Source: Microvirga arvi (GTDB lineage: Bacteria; Pseudomonadota; Alphaproteobacteria; Rhizobiales; Beijerinckiaceae). Taken from it: 33,847 nucleotides of DNA. The notes under the pieces were generated by a model. The model saw only the letters and a list, made by a program, of their open reading frames with translations. It had not been told where the DNA came from and made no database searches. Shown piece after piece: positions 1 through 5,859 of this stretch. Each line of letters opens with the position of its first letter. Position 1 is the stretch's first letter. Where the stretch lies: contig NZ_JAFEMD010000057.1 of assembly GCF_016892765.1 (NCBI RefSeq), forward strand, positions 1-33,847, in the 5' to 3' direction. Both the position numbers and the translations under genes were made by a program.

Positions 1-209
1 TGACCTCCATCGAATCTTCGCAAATCCGACGGAATCACAGGGGCTTGAGGCCACTCAACCTTTTTCAGTCAGCCTCTAAGCGGTAGCCAGGGGTTTACGA
101 GCAGGCGCTGCGTTCAACAATCTTCCATGTGCATGACAGCACATCGGTATCGGTCGTTGGCAAGTATTGTCGCAAGCGCCTGCCGCTCTCACGCCAGAGG
201 AGATCCGTG

Positions 210-527
210 ATGCTGTCCGGTTCACTGTTCCTTCGCCGAATGGGAGTGATTGCGGCTCCGGCCCTCCTGGCGATGACGACGGGGGCTTTAGCACAAAGCC
301 ATCCTCTGACCTTGGGGATGTCATGTGCTCAGGCACGGAGCCTCGTCTCCTCGCAACGAGCCATCGTCCTCAACACGAGCGCGTTCACCTACGGCCGCTA
401 TGTTGGTTCGTATGGGTATTGCGTGCTGGGCGAAACCACGGAGCCGGCTTGGGTTCCGACGGCCGATACCCCTCAGTGCCCAGTCGGTTATCAATGCGTA
501 TCGCGCACCCGACCCGCCCGGAACTAA
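210..527 (+). CDS. small secreted cysteine-containing protein (paralog A)
   Basis: A 105-residue protein with an N-terminal signal peptide: basic start, hydrophobic stretch, and a likely cleavage after GALA at about residue 29. The mature part has four cysteines and the signature VPTADTPQCPVGYQC near the C-terminus, which suggests two disulfides and a periplasmic or secreted location. The gene at 5451-5744 on the other strand encodes a clear relative sharing QAR, AIVL, TY.RYV and DTPQCPVGY.C. I chose ATG 210 because AGAGGAGA lies just upstream and the signal peptide begins here; longer in-frame extensions look non-coding. I do not recognise a named family or function. Confidence 0.75.
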   Translation: MLSGSLFLRRMGVIAAPALLAMTTGALAQSHPLTLGMSCAQARSLVSSQRAIVLNTSAFTYGRYVGSYGYCVLGETTEPAWVPTADTPQCPVGYQCVSRTRPARN

Positions 528-621
528 ACCATAGGCGTTCTCGACCCTGATCCATTCGAGGCTGGATTGAGGGCATAGGCCTTCATTCCGGTCCCTTGTT
601 CAGGATCCTCCCGAGGGCCCC

Positions 622-789
622 CTACCGGTTGCTCCAAGCCCGTAGGGCGAGGATGGGTGTCAGGATCGGCCACCCGAAGCCGGCAATCAGAATATGGTCG
701 AGTCCGACCCCTTCCCGCTCTTCGATCATCGTCGAGACCGCAAGGAGCAGAATCACGCCACACAAATAGATCATCACCACTTCACGCAT
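622..789 (-). CDS. 55-aa predicted membrane protein
   Basis: This short frame encodes two hydrophobic segments. The first is roughly residues 4-20 (VVMIYLCGVILLLAVS), followed by an acidic link (MIEEREGVGLD). The second is roughly residues 32-50 (HILIAGFGWPILTPILALRA), and the chain ends in a basic tail. The arrangement resembles a small inner-membrane hairpin protein. A G-rich stretch (GGGTGGGG) precedes the ATG as a possible ribosome site; an internal ATG at codon 6 is an alternative start. Nothing on the opposite strand competes convincingly. No family is recognised, and the call rests on hydrophobic patterning and frame alone. Confidence 0.5.
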   Translation of the reverse strand: MREVVMIYLCGVILLLAVSTMIEEREGVGLDHILIAGFGWPILTPILALRAWSNR

Positions 790-980
790 CCCGCAGCCCC
801 ACCCGCAATCTTAAAGCCGAGCTTTGGCGCATTGAGCAGATCAAGCCAATGCGACCGGCGGTCGCCTCAGCAACGTGTCAAGGCATGAAACGGGAAGCAG
901 CGGGCGTGGCGAAAATCCTCATGAGGACTGCGCGGCAACTCCAACAAGGCAAAAATATCTTTTTTTACATAACCTTAGCC

Positions 981-1005
981 GCAACCTGATGAGGACTTAC
1001 CCGTT
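981..1005 (+). promoter_or_regulatory. EcfG-type promoter candidate for nepR
   Basis: GCAAC at 981-985, a 16-base spacer, then CGTT at 1002-1005. This differs at one position from the alphaproteobacterial general-stress sigma consensus GGAAC-N16/17-CGTT. It would start transcription about 28 bases before the nepR ATG. nepR genes are commonly under EcfG control, which fits. A single one-mismatch site is weak by itself, and its placement carries most of the weight. Confidence 0.45.
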
Positions 1006-1039
1006 CTCCGGTCACGAAAGCAACCTCAGGAGATCGTGG

Positions 1040-1264
1040 ATGCTAAAGGGGCACCACCCTCATGCCGCAGCAGGCAACGCTGGTTGGAGCGTTGGCTCTG
1101 GCAACCTTACGGAAGCCGGTCGATCTGAGCTCCTGAAGGATCTCGGGCGGCAGATGCAGCATAATTATCGGAGCATGCTGCAGGAGCCCGCACCGGATCG
1201 TATCAAGCATTTGCTGGAGAGACTTGAAAGCGTGTCCGCCCGGGAAAGGCATGAGGACCTCTGA
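1040..1264 (+). CDS. nepR: NepR-like anti-sigma factor
   Basis: A 74-residue protein whose C-terminal half (LGRQMQHNYRSMLQEPAPDR, then a LLERLE helix) matches the NepR core GR.LR..Y....EPVPDR...LL..L. In the general stress response NepR holds the sigma factor EcfG inactive until phosphorylated PhyR sequesters NepR. The N-terminal ~33 residues are not conserved, as is usual. The ATG at 1040 has a strong AGGAG at 1028-1032 with 7-base spacing. No phyR or ecfG gene adjoins it; the next gene (1302-1673) is convergent. It may therefore be a second NepR paralog or have been separated from the core locus. The family call is firm; the regulatory role here is inferred. Confidence 0.85.
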   Translation: MLKGHHPHAAAGNAGWSVGSGNLTEAGRSELLKDLGRQMQHNYRSMLQEPAPDRIKHLLERLESVSARERHEDL

Positions 1265-1301
1265 CATGAGCCCCTCATGCCTTTTAGAATATGGTCGGTG
1301 C

Positions 1302-1673
1302 TTAGCGCCGACGACGGTTCCGCGGACCGGCCGCCCCGGACGCTGAACCCTCTCTCGGAATAAGGCTGTAGATCAGGAAGCCCGCAAGAACCCCGGCGCC
1401 GAGGAGAAGGAAGGGATAGGACGTAGCGGTCTGTACAACGCCGGACGCGGTCTGCCTCACGGCGTAGAGCGGAACCGAAGCATGAATCAGACGCTCGGCG
1501 CGTTTGATATTTTCCTGACGGGTGTGGATCGCAACTTCATACCCCTCATCGTCATCATGCCCATGAAGCTCGATGCTGTTGCGGGCGAAACCGGCCGAGA
1601 CGAGACGCTGGACCGCTTGGTTGGCCTCCTTGCGGGACGCGAAAGATCCTGTGGCAATAGACGTGTTCGGCAT
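1302..1673 (-). CDS. stress-type protein with YflT-like N-terminal domain and one membrane helix
   Basis: A 123-residue protein. Residues 1-65 (ATGSFASRKEANQAVQRLVS and following) resemble the small alpha/beta domain of general-stress/heat-induced YflT-type proteins. A single hydrophobic helix (YPFLLLGAGVLAGFLIYSLI) follows at about residues 86-105, then a polybasic end (RNRRRR). A membrane-anchored cytoplasmic sensor or stress protein is plausible, but no activity can be assigned. ATG 1673 is chosen over the TTG just before it because AGAGGA lies 8 bases upstream. It sits 103 bases downstream of the response regulator on the same strand, so the two may be cotranscribed. It converges on nepR. 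Confidence 0.7.
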   Translation of the reverse strand: MPNTSIATGSFASRKEANQAVQRLVSAGFARNSIELHGHDDDEGYEVAIHTRQENIKRAERLIHASVPLYAVRQTASGVVQTATSYPFLLLGAGVLAGFLIYSLIPREGSASGAAGPRNRRRR

Positions 1674-1776
1674 CAATCAATCCTCTTCGAACTGCTGACG
1701 CCAATTCCTGGCAAGCGCCAAGGTTCCACATCCGTCTGCGACAGGCTGCGGGTAACACCTGCAGGTGGAATTCTTG

Positions 1777-2172
1777 CTAGTTCCTGCGGTAGGATTGAGC
1801 GGCCCTTTCCGCCTCCATGAGAACCTCGAGAGCCCTCCAGGGCTTCGGCATGAAGCGGACGTCCCGTAGAACATCGGCATCCCGGCCATCCAAGGGCTTG
1901 CCGGAGGTCAACACCGTGCGGACCCATGGCCATTTAAGGCGGACGGTACGCACGAGATCCAAGCCATCCATCAGGCAGGGCAGCCGGAGATCGGCAAACA
2001 GGAAGGCAACCTCCTCCGAATGCCGGCGCAGGTAATCGAGGGCTTCTTCCGCACTGGAGGTTTCCACGACCTTGAGGTCGGTTTCCTCAAGAAGAGCTGC
2101 CGCTAAGCCTCTGACCTCGAAATCGTCCTCGACGATCAAGGCTACACGATAAGGCTTTATGCTCTGTCCCAT
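1777..2172 (-). CDS. single-domain response regulator
   Basis: A 131-residue receiver domain with no output domain. The acidic pocket is VEDD at about residues 15-18, the phospho-acceptor Asp lies in FADLRLP, the switch Ser/Thr in LTSGKP, and the conserved Lys in MPKPW. Stand-alone receivers act as phosphate shuttles or by protein contact, and in alphaproteobacteria several are fed by HWE/HisKA_2 kinases. One such kinase is encoded at 15977-17920, but a functional link is inference. The start is supported by GAGGAG about 8 bases before the ATG. The frame ends cleanly and the YflT-like gene follows on the same strand. Confidence 0.88.
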   Translation of the reverse strand: MGQSIKPYRVALIVEDDFEVRGLAAALLEETDLKVVETSSAEEALDYLRRHSEEVAFLFADLRLPCLMDGLDLVRTVRLKWPWVRTVLTSGKPLDGRDADVLRDVRFMPKPWRALEVLMEAERAAQSYRRN

Positions 2173-2374
2173 TCGGTCATCTCCTCTACCTGTGCGGGTT
2201 CACGGAGTCATTCAGCAAAGAGCACTGCTCCTCAGACTCTCTCGTGTGGGGGAAATCCGGCTCCGGAAACACAAGGCGGACAGCCGACGCGATACAAGAA
2301 AATACGCAGAAAACGATCATACCGAGGGTGCAACTCAAAGCGCTCTCGCTGATGATCGCGAAAAATGAACTCTC

Positions 2375-2395
2375 CCGATCGAGCGGTTCGATCGG
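2375..2395. promoter_or_regulatory. 21-base inverted repeat, operator-like
   Basis: CCGATCGA, five bases, then TCGATCGG: perfect 8-base arms in the 349-base gap (2173-2521) between the divergent response regulator and coiled-coil genes. No T-run follows, so a dimeric regulator site is more likely than a terminator. The same gap holds GAAAC-N16-CGTT on the minus strand (2436 to 2412), a weak EcfG-like match 240 bases before the response regulator. Apart from these and the GGAACC at 2484-2489, I see nothing else in the gap. Confidence 0.35.
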
Positions 2396-2521
2396 ACGTC
2401 CCTGATCACAGAACGGTGAACACCGCTCTCCGTTTCAGCTTGGCCATTGAGAAAATTTCCAAGTGGTCGTTTTTAATCTTGGGGGAACCGGCTTACAGGC
2501 TGTAGCTTAAGCTTGGACCGA

Positions 2522-2785
2522 ATGTTCTCAGGCGAGACTTCTGACGTGCTCAAGGAGACCCAGCTTCACCAGGAATTCTTGGACCTGGAGCATCACATGC
2601 GGCTTCTCGACCGAAAACTGGCCGATGCCCTGCATCGGATTCGCCATGGCGCATCCGCGGAGCTGGTCGAGCAGGCGCGACAGGATGAGAGGCAGCTGCT
2701 TTCCGAGCTGGACCGGCTGATGACGAGAATGCGCGCGATCGAGGGGCAGCTTCTCCAGATACAGAAGAGCGCGACCCGCCATTGA
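2522..2785 (+). CDS. small coiled-coil protein
   Basis: An 87-residue, highly charged, all-helical protein with heptad spacing of Leu/Met over most of its length (LEHHMRLLDRKLADAL, then LLSELDRLMTRMRAIEGQLL). There is no signal peptide, membrane segment or cysteine, so a cytosolic self-associating protein is likely. The ATG at 2522 lacks a clear ribosome site. A GGAACC box at 2484-2489 with a poor -10 (GCTT at 2505) would place the transcript start almost at the ATG, so a leaderless message is conceivable. A TTG at 2513 is an alternative start. The family is unknown; coding is likely from amino-acid pattern and the clean frame. Confidence 0.6.
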   Translation: MFSGETSDVLKETQLHQEFLDLEHHMRLLDRKLADALHRIRHGASAELVEQARQDERQLLSELDRLMTRMRAIEGQLLQIQKSATRH

Positions 2786-2897
2786 GACGAGCCCGTTGCC
2801 CCAGTCGCCGCCTTGTGCGGAGCCGCACCGAGGATCTACCGGTTCTAGTCCATTCTGGCACACCTAACGTAAGGTAATGCCATGAAGAGGATGAAGG

Positions 2898-3050
2898 ATG
2901 GCCTTCAGAAACTCTCATCTGGACTTCGGTGTCGGCGCTGAACTTGGCGCCGAGGTAGCGGTCAAGCGATGCCTTCCGCTGTTCCGAACATTGATCGGCC
3001 TCTTGGCCGTGATGAACGTAGCGTCAGTTGTCTTCGTTCTCATAAGTTAG
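2898..3050 (+). CDS. 50-aa single-pass membrane protein candidate
   Basis: The frame encodes a polar N-terminal 20 residues, a basic segment (KRCLPLFR), then a hydrophobic C-terminal helix (TLIGLLAVMNVASVVFVLIS) ending at the stop. Positive residues before the helix suggest an N-in tail-anchored arrangement. AGAGG lies 7 bases before the ATG. A 13-base-pair inverted repeat starts ten bases after the stop and could end the transcript. I do not recognise a family. The case rests on a ribosome site, a plausible membrane helix and a downstream hairpin. Confidence 0.45.
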   Translation: MAFRNSHLDFGVGAELGAEVAVKRCLPLFRTLIGLLAVMNVASVVFVLIS

Positions 3051-3059
3051 CGACTGTAC

Positions 3060-3102
3060 CGCATCGTCTCATCAACATCCCACTGGCGAATGAGACGATG
3101 CG
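3060..3102. terminator. 13-bp inverted repeat after the 50-aa gene
   Basis: CGCATCGTCTCAT at 3060-3072 pairs perfectly with ATGAGACGATGCG at 3090-3102 across a 17-base loop. No T-run follows on the plus strand, so it could be a transcript-stabilising hairpin or part of the neighbouring repeat rather than an intrinsic terminator. Confidence 0.4.
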
Positions 3103-3117
3103 AACTGCAGAACAGCG

Positions 3118-3249
3118 CTAGAGCATCGGGCCTAAAAGTGGACCCACTTTTAGGCCCGATGCTCCACTCTTTGAAGAGCGCATCGTTCGTGCGGGAAACC
3201 GGGCCCACTTTTCGCTGACGCGGCCCTCTGGGTCCGCACGATGCGCTAG
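3118..3249. repeat. palindromic intergenic repeat, family 1, copy A
   Basis: The element opens with CTAGAGCATCG and closes with CGATGCGCTAG. Its first half, 3121-3164, is a perfect palindrome: 21-base arms around a 2-base centre. Its second half is an imperfect hairpin (GCGCATCGT... to ...CCGCACGATGCGC). The copy at 7979-8089 has the same order: GAGCATCGG hairpin, TTTGAAGA/TTTAAAGA link, CGCATCGTT, GGTCCGCACGAT.CGCTAG. Such elements are mobile-like repeats common in Hyphomicrobiales intergenic DNA. Confidence 0.75.
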
Positions 3250-3278
3250 GATCTGTCCTGCAGGTTCGCTGCTCGTGT

Positions 3279-3353
3279 TCAACGCAGTCCGAGGAACGAC
3301 AGGATCGCGAGGACCACAACGATTGCGCCGATAAGCCAAATGATGTTGTTCAT
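3279..3353 (-). CDS. 24-aa hydrophobic microprotein
   Basis: Twenty-four codons encode an almost purely hydrophobic helix: a polar start (MNN), the segment IIWLIGAIVVVLAILSFLG, then LR. It has the length of one membrane span. GGGAGA lies 9 bases before the ATG. A perfect EcfG-type promoter (GGAAC-N16-CGTT, 3416 to 3392) sits just upstream, giving a leader of about 30 bases. Correct promoter, ribosome site, start, helix and stop in order make a real gene likely despite the size. The function is unknown; a stress-induced membrane microprotein is the natural reading. Confidence 0.6.
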   Translation of the reverse strand: MNNIIWLIGAIVVVLAILSFLGLR

Positions 3354-3391
3354 GAGAGTGTTCTCCCGAAAGATGGAAACGACCCCATGCC

Positions 3392-3416
3392 AACGGTCAA
3401 GGTAAGGGTTCGTTCC
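3392..3416 (-). promoter_or_regulatory. perfect EcfG-type promoter
   Basis: Read on the minus strand, GGAAC (3416-3412), a 16-base spacer and CGTT (3395-3392) match the alphaproteobacterial general-stress sigma consensus exactly. The predicted start is about 30 bases before the 24-aa gene. By rough arithmetic about half a perfect match is expected by chance in a window of this size, so the position ahead of a ribosome site and ORF is the stronger argument. Confidence 0.6.
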
Positions 3417-3436
3417 TTTGGCCGCGGTTCATCACG

Positions 3437-3694
3437 CTAGTTGGAATCACAAGTCGTCAGACCAGTGCCCACAATCCGCCCCGACGCGCCAACCTCCCGA
3501 TGGGAAACATTGGCGCAAGCCTCCCGGGTGAAGCCCTGACTGGAATCCGCTTGGATCCGGCTGTTATAGACGCGTTCCGTCTCATACCCAGGGCCTGACC
3601 GATATTCCAAGGTAGATATGCCGGCCGCACCAACGCATCCACCGAGCCCAGTCGCGAGCATCGCAGCCGCCAAGGCCATACGGATCTTCGGCAT
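3437..3694 (-). CDS. small putative lipoprotein
   Basis: An 85-residue protein with a basic start (MPKIR), a hydrophobic segment and the lipobox-like LGGC ending at residue 20, so a lipidated membrane-attached form is likely. The mature part has two more cysteines (EAC and TTC) and no recognisable domain. GGGAG lies upstream of the ATG at 3694. The frame stays open further upstream only because it reads through the 97-base repeat at 3756-3852; that extension is rejected. It lies between the porin terminator region and the stress promoter at 3392-3416. The function is unknown. Confidence 0.65.
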   Translation of the reverse strand: MPKIRMALAAAMLATGLGGCVGAAGISTLEYRSGPGYETERVYNSRIQADSSQGFTREACANVSHREVGASGRIVGTGLTTCDSN

Positions 3695-3755
3695 CCTCAC
3701 TCCCACCAGACTGCGCCCCTGTCCGATTAACCGGAAACGCGCGATCCCACCAAAA

Positions 3756-3852
3756 CTAGAGCATATTTCGGCGAAGTGGATCCGGTTCGCCGTCAAAATA
3801 TGCGGCACGCCAAAGAAGAGAGATGATTCTACGTCAGTAGAAACAGCTCTAG
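3756..3852. repeat. 97-base dispersed element, copy 1
   Basis: Bounded by CTAGAGC (3756-3762) and GCTCTAG (3846-3852). Inside is a long hairpin formed by GCATATTT...GGCGAA and TTCGCC...AAATATGC, then a second short hairpin TTCTAC-gtca-GTAGAA. The other copy, 32568-32664, has the same length and 92 of 97 identical bases; two of the five differences restore pairing (TTCCAC/GTGGAA). Both copies lie beside an intrinsic terminator. Confidence 0.85.
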
Positions 3853-3884
3853 GCACGCCCGGAAATGAAAATCCCGGAAAAGGA

Positions 3885-3912
3885 AAAACCCCGGTGGTGA
3901 GACCGGGGTTTT
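3885..3912 (-). terminator. intrinsic terminator of the porin gene
   Basis: An 11-base stem AAAACCCCGGT/ACCGGGGTTTT with a 6-base loop, 22 bases past the porin stop. The T-run is present in both orientations, so it can act bidirectionally. Confidence 0.85.
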
Positions 3913-3934
3913 CCATACAATCGAAGTGGGCTGA

Positions 3935-5164
3935 TCAGAAGTCGCGCTGGATGCGCAGACGGCCTTCCCAGGAATCGTCCTCATCGGTGGCGGGGCTGCG
4001 CGGGTCGAGGTTGGAATAGAGAACCTCGACACCGATATCGAGCCCCGAAACCGGCGACCAGATCACGTTCGAACCGAGGCGCCATTCATTGAAGTCGAAG
4101 TCGGACGTAATGTCAGAGCCATATTCAACGCGAGCATACGAACCGAACACGCTCTGGCGGATCGTCGGAGTCCAGTAATGGTTCAGGCCTGCGGCAACCG
4201 ACCATCCACGGCCTGTCTCGATCTCGCCATCGGCGCCGATATAAGCGTCAACGACAGCGCGCGAGGTCGTCCCTGCTGCAACTTCCGGATCGAAGCCGAG
4301 ATAACCCAGGGCTCCGTCTGCATAGGTCGCGGCAAACCACAGGGCATCACCCTCGGCCAGCATCGGCAGGTTCACGGCAACCTGACCCGACGCGGCCCAG
4401 CCGTATTCGGTATCCGGAATGATGCCGCCCACGCCGGGCACCGCCACAACGCGGCTGCGGAGCTGGTGGAGGGCGCCGGAGAGCTGAGCCGAACCCCAGG
4501 TGCCGGTGTATTTCAGGTTGGCGACCACATCCGGGATGCGTTGACCGGCTTCGAGCAACTCGGGCCCACCGTCAAATGACGTAGCAGCATCGATACCCTC
4601 TTCCAGAGAGATCGAGCCTGAGAAGCCGTTGCCGAACGTGAAGGTATAGGCGAGCAGGTTCACGTCGGGGAAGTCGTAGAAACGAACCGTTCCGAAGTTC
4701 TCGTTCGCGATATCGCTGTTCGTGAAGAACGACGTCACGCGACCGGCGGTCAGGCCTCCGAACTGGATGAAGGCCTGAGCGACATCCGGCGAGGTGCTGA
4801 TCGTCCCGTTGCTGGAATAGACGCCGGTGTTTCGGGTGATCTCGAGACGCACAAAGGTGCGCAGGAGGCCATAGGCGGTAGGGGTGCGAGCGTCGAGCTG
4901 GACGCGGCCACGAGCGCGGAAGCCGATCGCGTTATCAGCGCGGGTCAGGGGCTCGAAATACTGATATTCGGCGCGGGCGCGGCCGCCGATGCGCAGGCAG
5001 GTTTCCGTGCCCGGGATGTAGAAGAAGCCTGCGCCGTGGGTGGAGCAGACGCGAACGTATTCGACAGGTGCAGCCGTCGCCACCGGCAGGTCAGCAGCCT
5101 GTGCCCCCACAACGGCCGCGAGACCCGCGACCGATCCGAGAAAGAGGCTCTTAGCGAGCTTCAT
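3935..5164 (-). CDS. outer-membrane porin, Porin_2 family
   Basis: A 409-residue precursor. The signal peptide is MKLAKSLFLGSVAGLAAVVG with cleavage after AQA or so, giving a mature start near ADLPVATAAPVEYVRVC. Early residues carry the VRVCSTHGAGFFYIPGTETC block and RIGGRARAEYQY, typical of rhizobial/Brucella Omp2-type general porins, followed by alternating beta-strand sequence ending in the aromatic terminus IQRDF. These trimers allow diffusion of small solutes through the outer membrane. The start at 5164 has GGAG 7 bases upstream. A strong terminator follows. The 286-base upstream gap (5165-5450) holds a GGGTC-ggg-GACCC hairpin just before the ribosome site and otherwise nothing I can support. 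Confidence 0.93.
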   Translation of the reverse strand: MKLAKSLFLGSVAGLAAVVGAQAADLPVATAAPVEYVRVCSTHGAGFFYIPGTETCLRIGGRARAEYQYFEPLTRADNAIGFRARGRVQLDARTPTAYGLLRTFVRLEITRNTGVYSSNGTISTSPDVAQAFIQFGGLTAGRVTSFFTNSDIANENFGTVRFYDFPDVNLLAYTFTFGNGFSGSISLEEGIDAATSFDGGPELLEAGQRIPDVVANLKYTGTWGSAQLSGALHQLRSRVVAVPGVGGIIPDTEYGWAASGQVAVNLPMLAEGDALWFAATYADGALGYLGFDPEVAAGTTSRAVVDAYIGADGEIETGRGWSVAAGLNHYWTPTIRQSVFGSYARVEYGSDITSDFDFNEWRLGSNVIWSPVSGLDIGVEVLYSNLDPRSPATDEDDSWEGRLRIQRDF

Positions 5165-5450
5165 GGTTATCTCCAAAAATAGTCTGGGTCCCCGACCCAT
5201 GTACAAGCGCAACCATATTCATGACGCCGCCCGACACAATCGGAGCAATGAGCCCGCCCCGCTCAATCCGCGGACAAACTGATGAAAAGATAAGCATTTT
5301 CGAGACAGCTCACGTTTATTCGGAACGGTGTGTCAAAATTTCAACACGCCACGGGCGCCTCCCGTCAGACCTTTCAATCCCTGTTCCGGCCGAGGCCGAC
5401 ATCGGCTACCGCCACGAAGCTGCTGCGATCTCAGGCGCCGCGGGAATCGG

Positions 5451-5744
5451 TCAGTCACCCCAAAAAAGATCGGAATCGCGACAGACATAGCCGACCGGGC
5501 ATTGGGGGGTGTCGCGCGTCGGGACCGCAGCGGGTTGCGTCCACTCGTTGATCTCGCAAAACCTGACGTCGCTGACATAGCGGTCATAGGTGTAGGTGCC
5601 CGTCCCGAGAACGATCGCGCCCCTCGAAAAGACAAGGCCGCGGGCCTGGTTGCAGGTCAGGCTGGGGGTCATGGGCCGCGGCTGGGCATAGGCGCTCGAA
5701 GCGGCCAGTGCCGCCGCCAGCAAGATTGCCATCCTTCTCATCAT
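5451..5744 (-). CDS. small secreted cysteine-containing protein (paralog B)
   Basis: A 97-residue protein with a signal peptide (MRRMAILLAAALAASSAYA). Its mature part is clearly related to the protein at 210-527: both carry QAR.LV, AIVL.T, TY.RYV, a central cysteine, and P..VPT.DTPQCPVGY.C. Four cysteines are conserved, suggesting two disulfides in the periplasm. AAGGA precedes the ATG at 5744; ATG 5756 is an alternative. No function is recognised. Two copies 5 kb apart in one genome suggest a lineage-specific family. Confidence 0.78.
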   Translation of the reverse strand: MMRRMAILLAAALAASSAYAQPRPMTPSLTCNQARGLVFSRGAIVLGTGTYTYDRYVSDVRFCEINEWTQPAAVPTRDTPQCPVGYVCRDSDLFWGD

Positions 5745-5859
5745 GCCATCCTTCATGCAGGTGCCCCTACGGCCCATACAAGGTCCCCATGACAACGTTG
5801 GAGGCGGAGTTTTTGTTACAGGAGACGCTTTCAGGACATTGCCAATCGCAAGCCGAAGC

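Noticed and set aside
2412..2436. GAAAC-N16-CGTT as EcfG promoter of the response regulator
   Set aside because: One mismatch and 240 bases from the start; several such sites are expected by chance, so it is mentioned but not called.
2484..2508. GGAACC as EcfG promoter of the coiled-coil gene
   Set aside because: The -35 is perfect but the -10 at 16-17 bases is GCTT or CTTA, not CGTT.
3695..3916. N-terminal extension of the lipoprotein gene through the 97-base repeat
   Set aside because: The same peptide string appears in the second repeat copy at 32568-32664, so it reflects the repeat; a ribosome site and signal peptide support ATG 3694.
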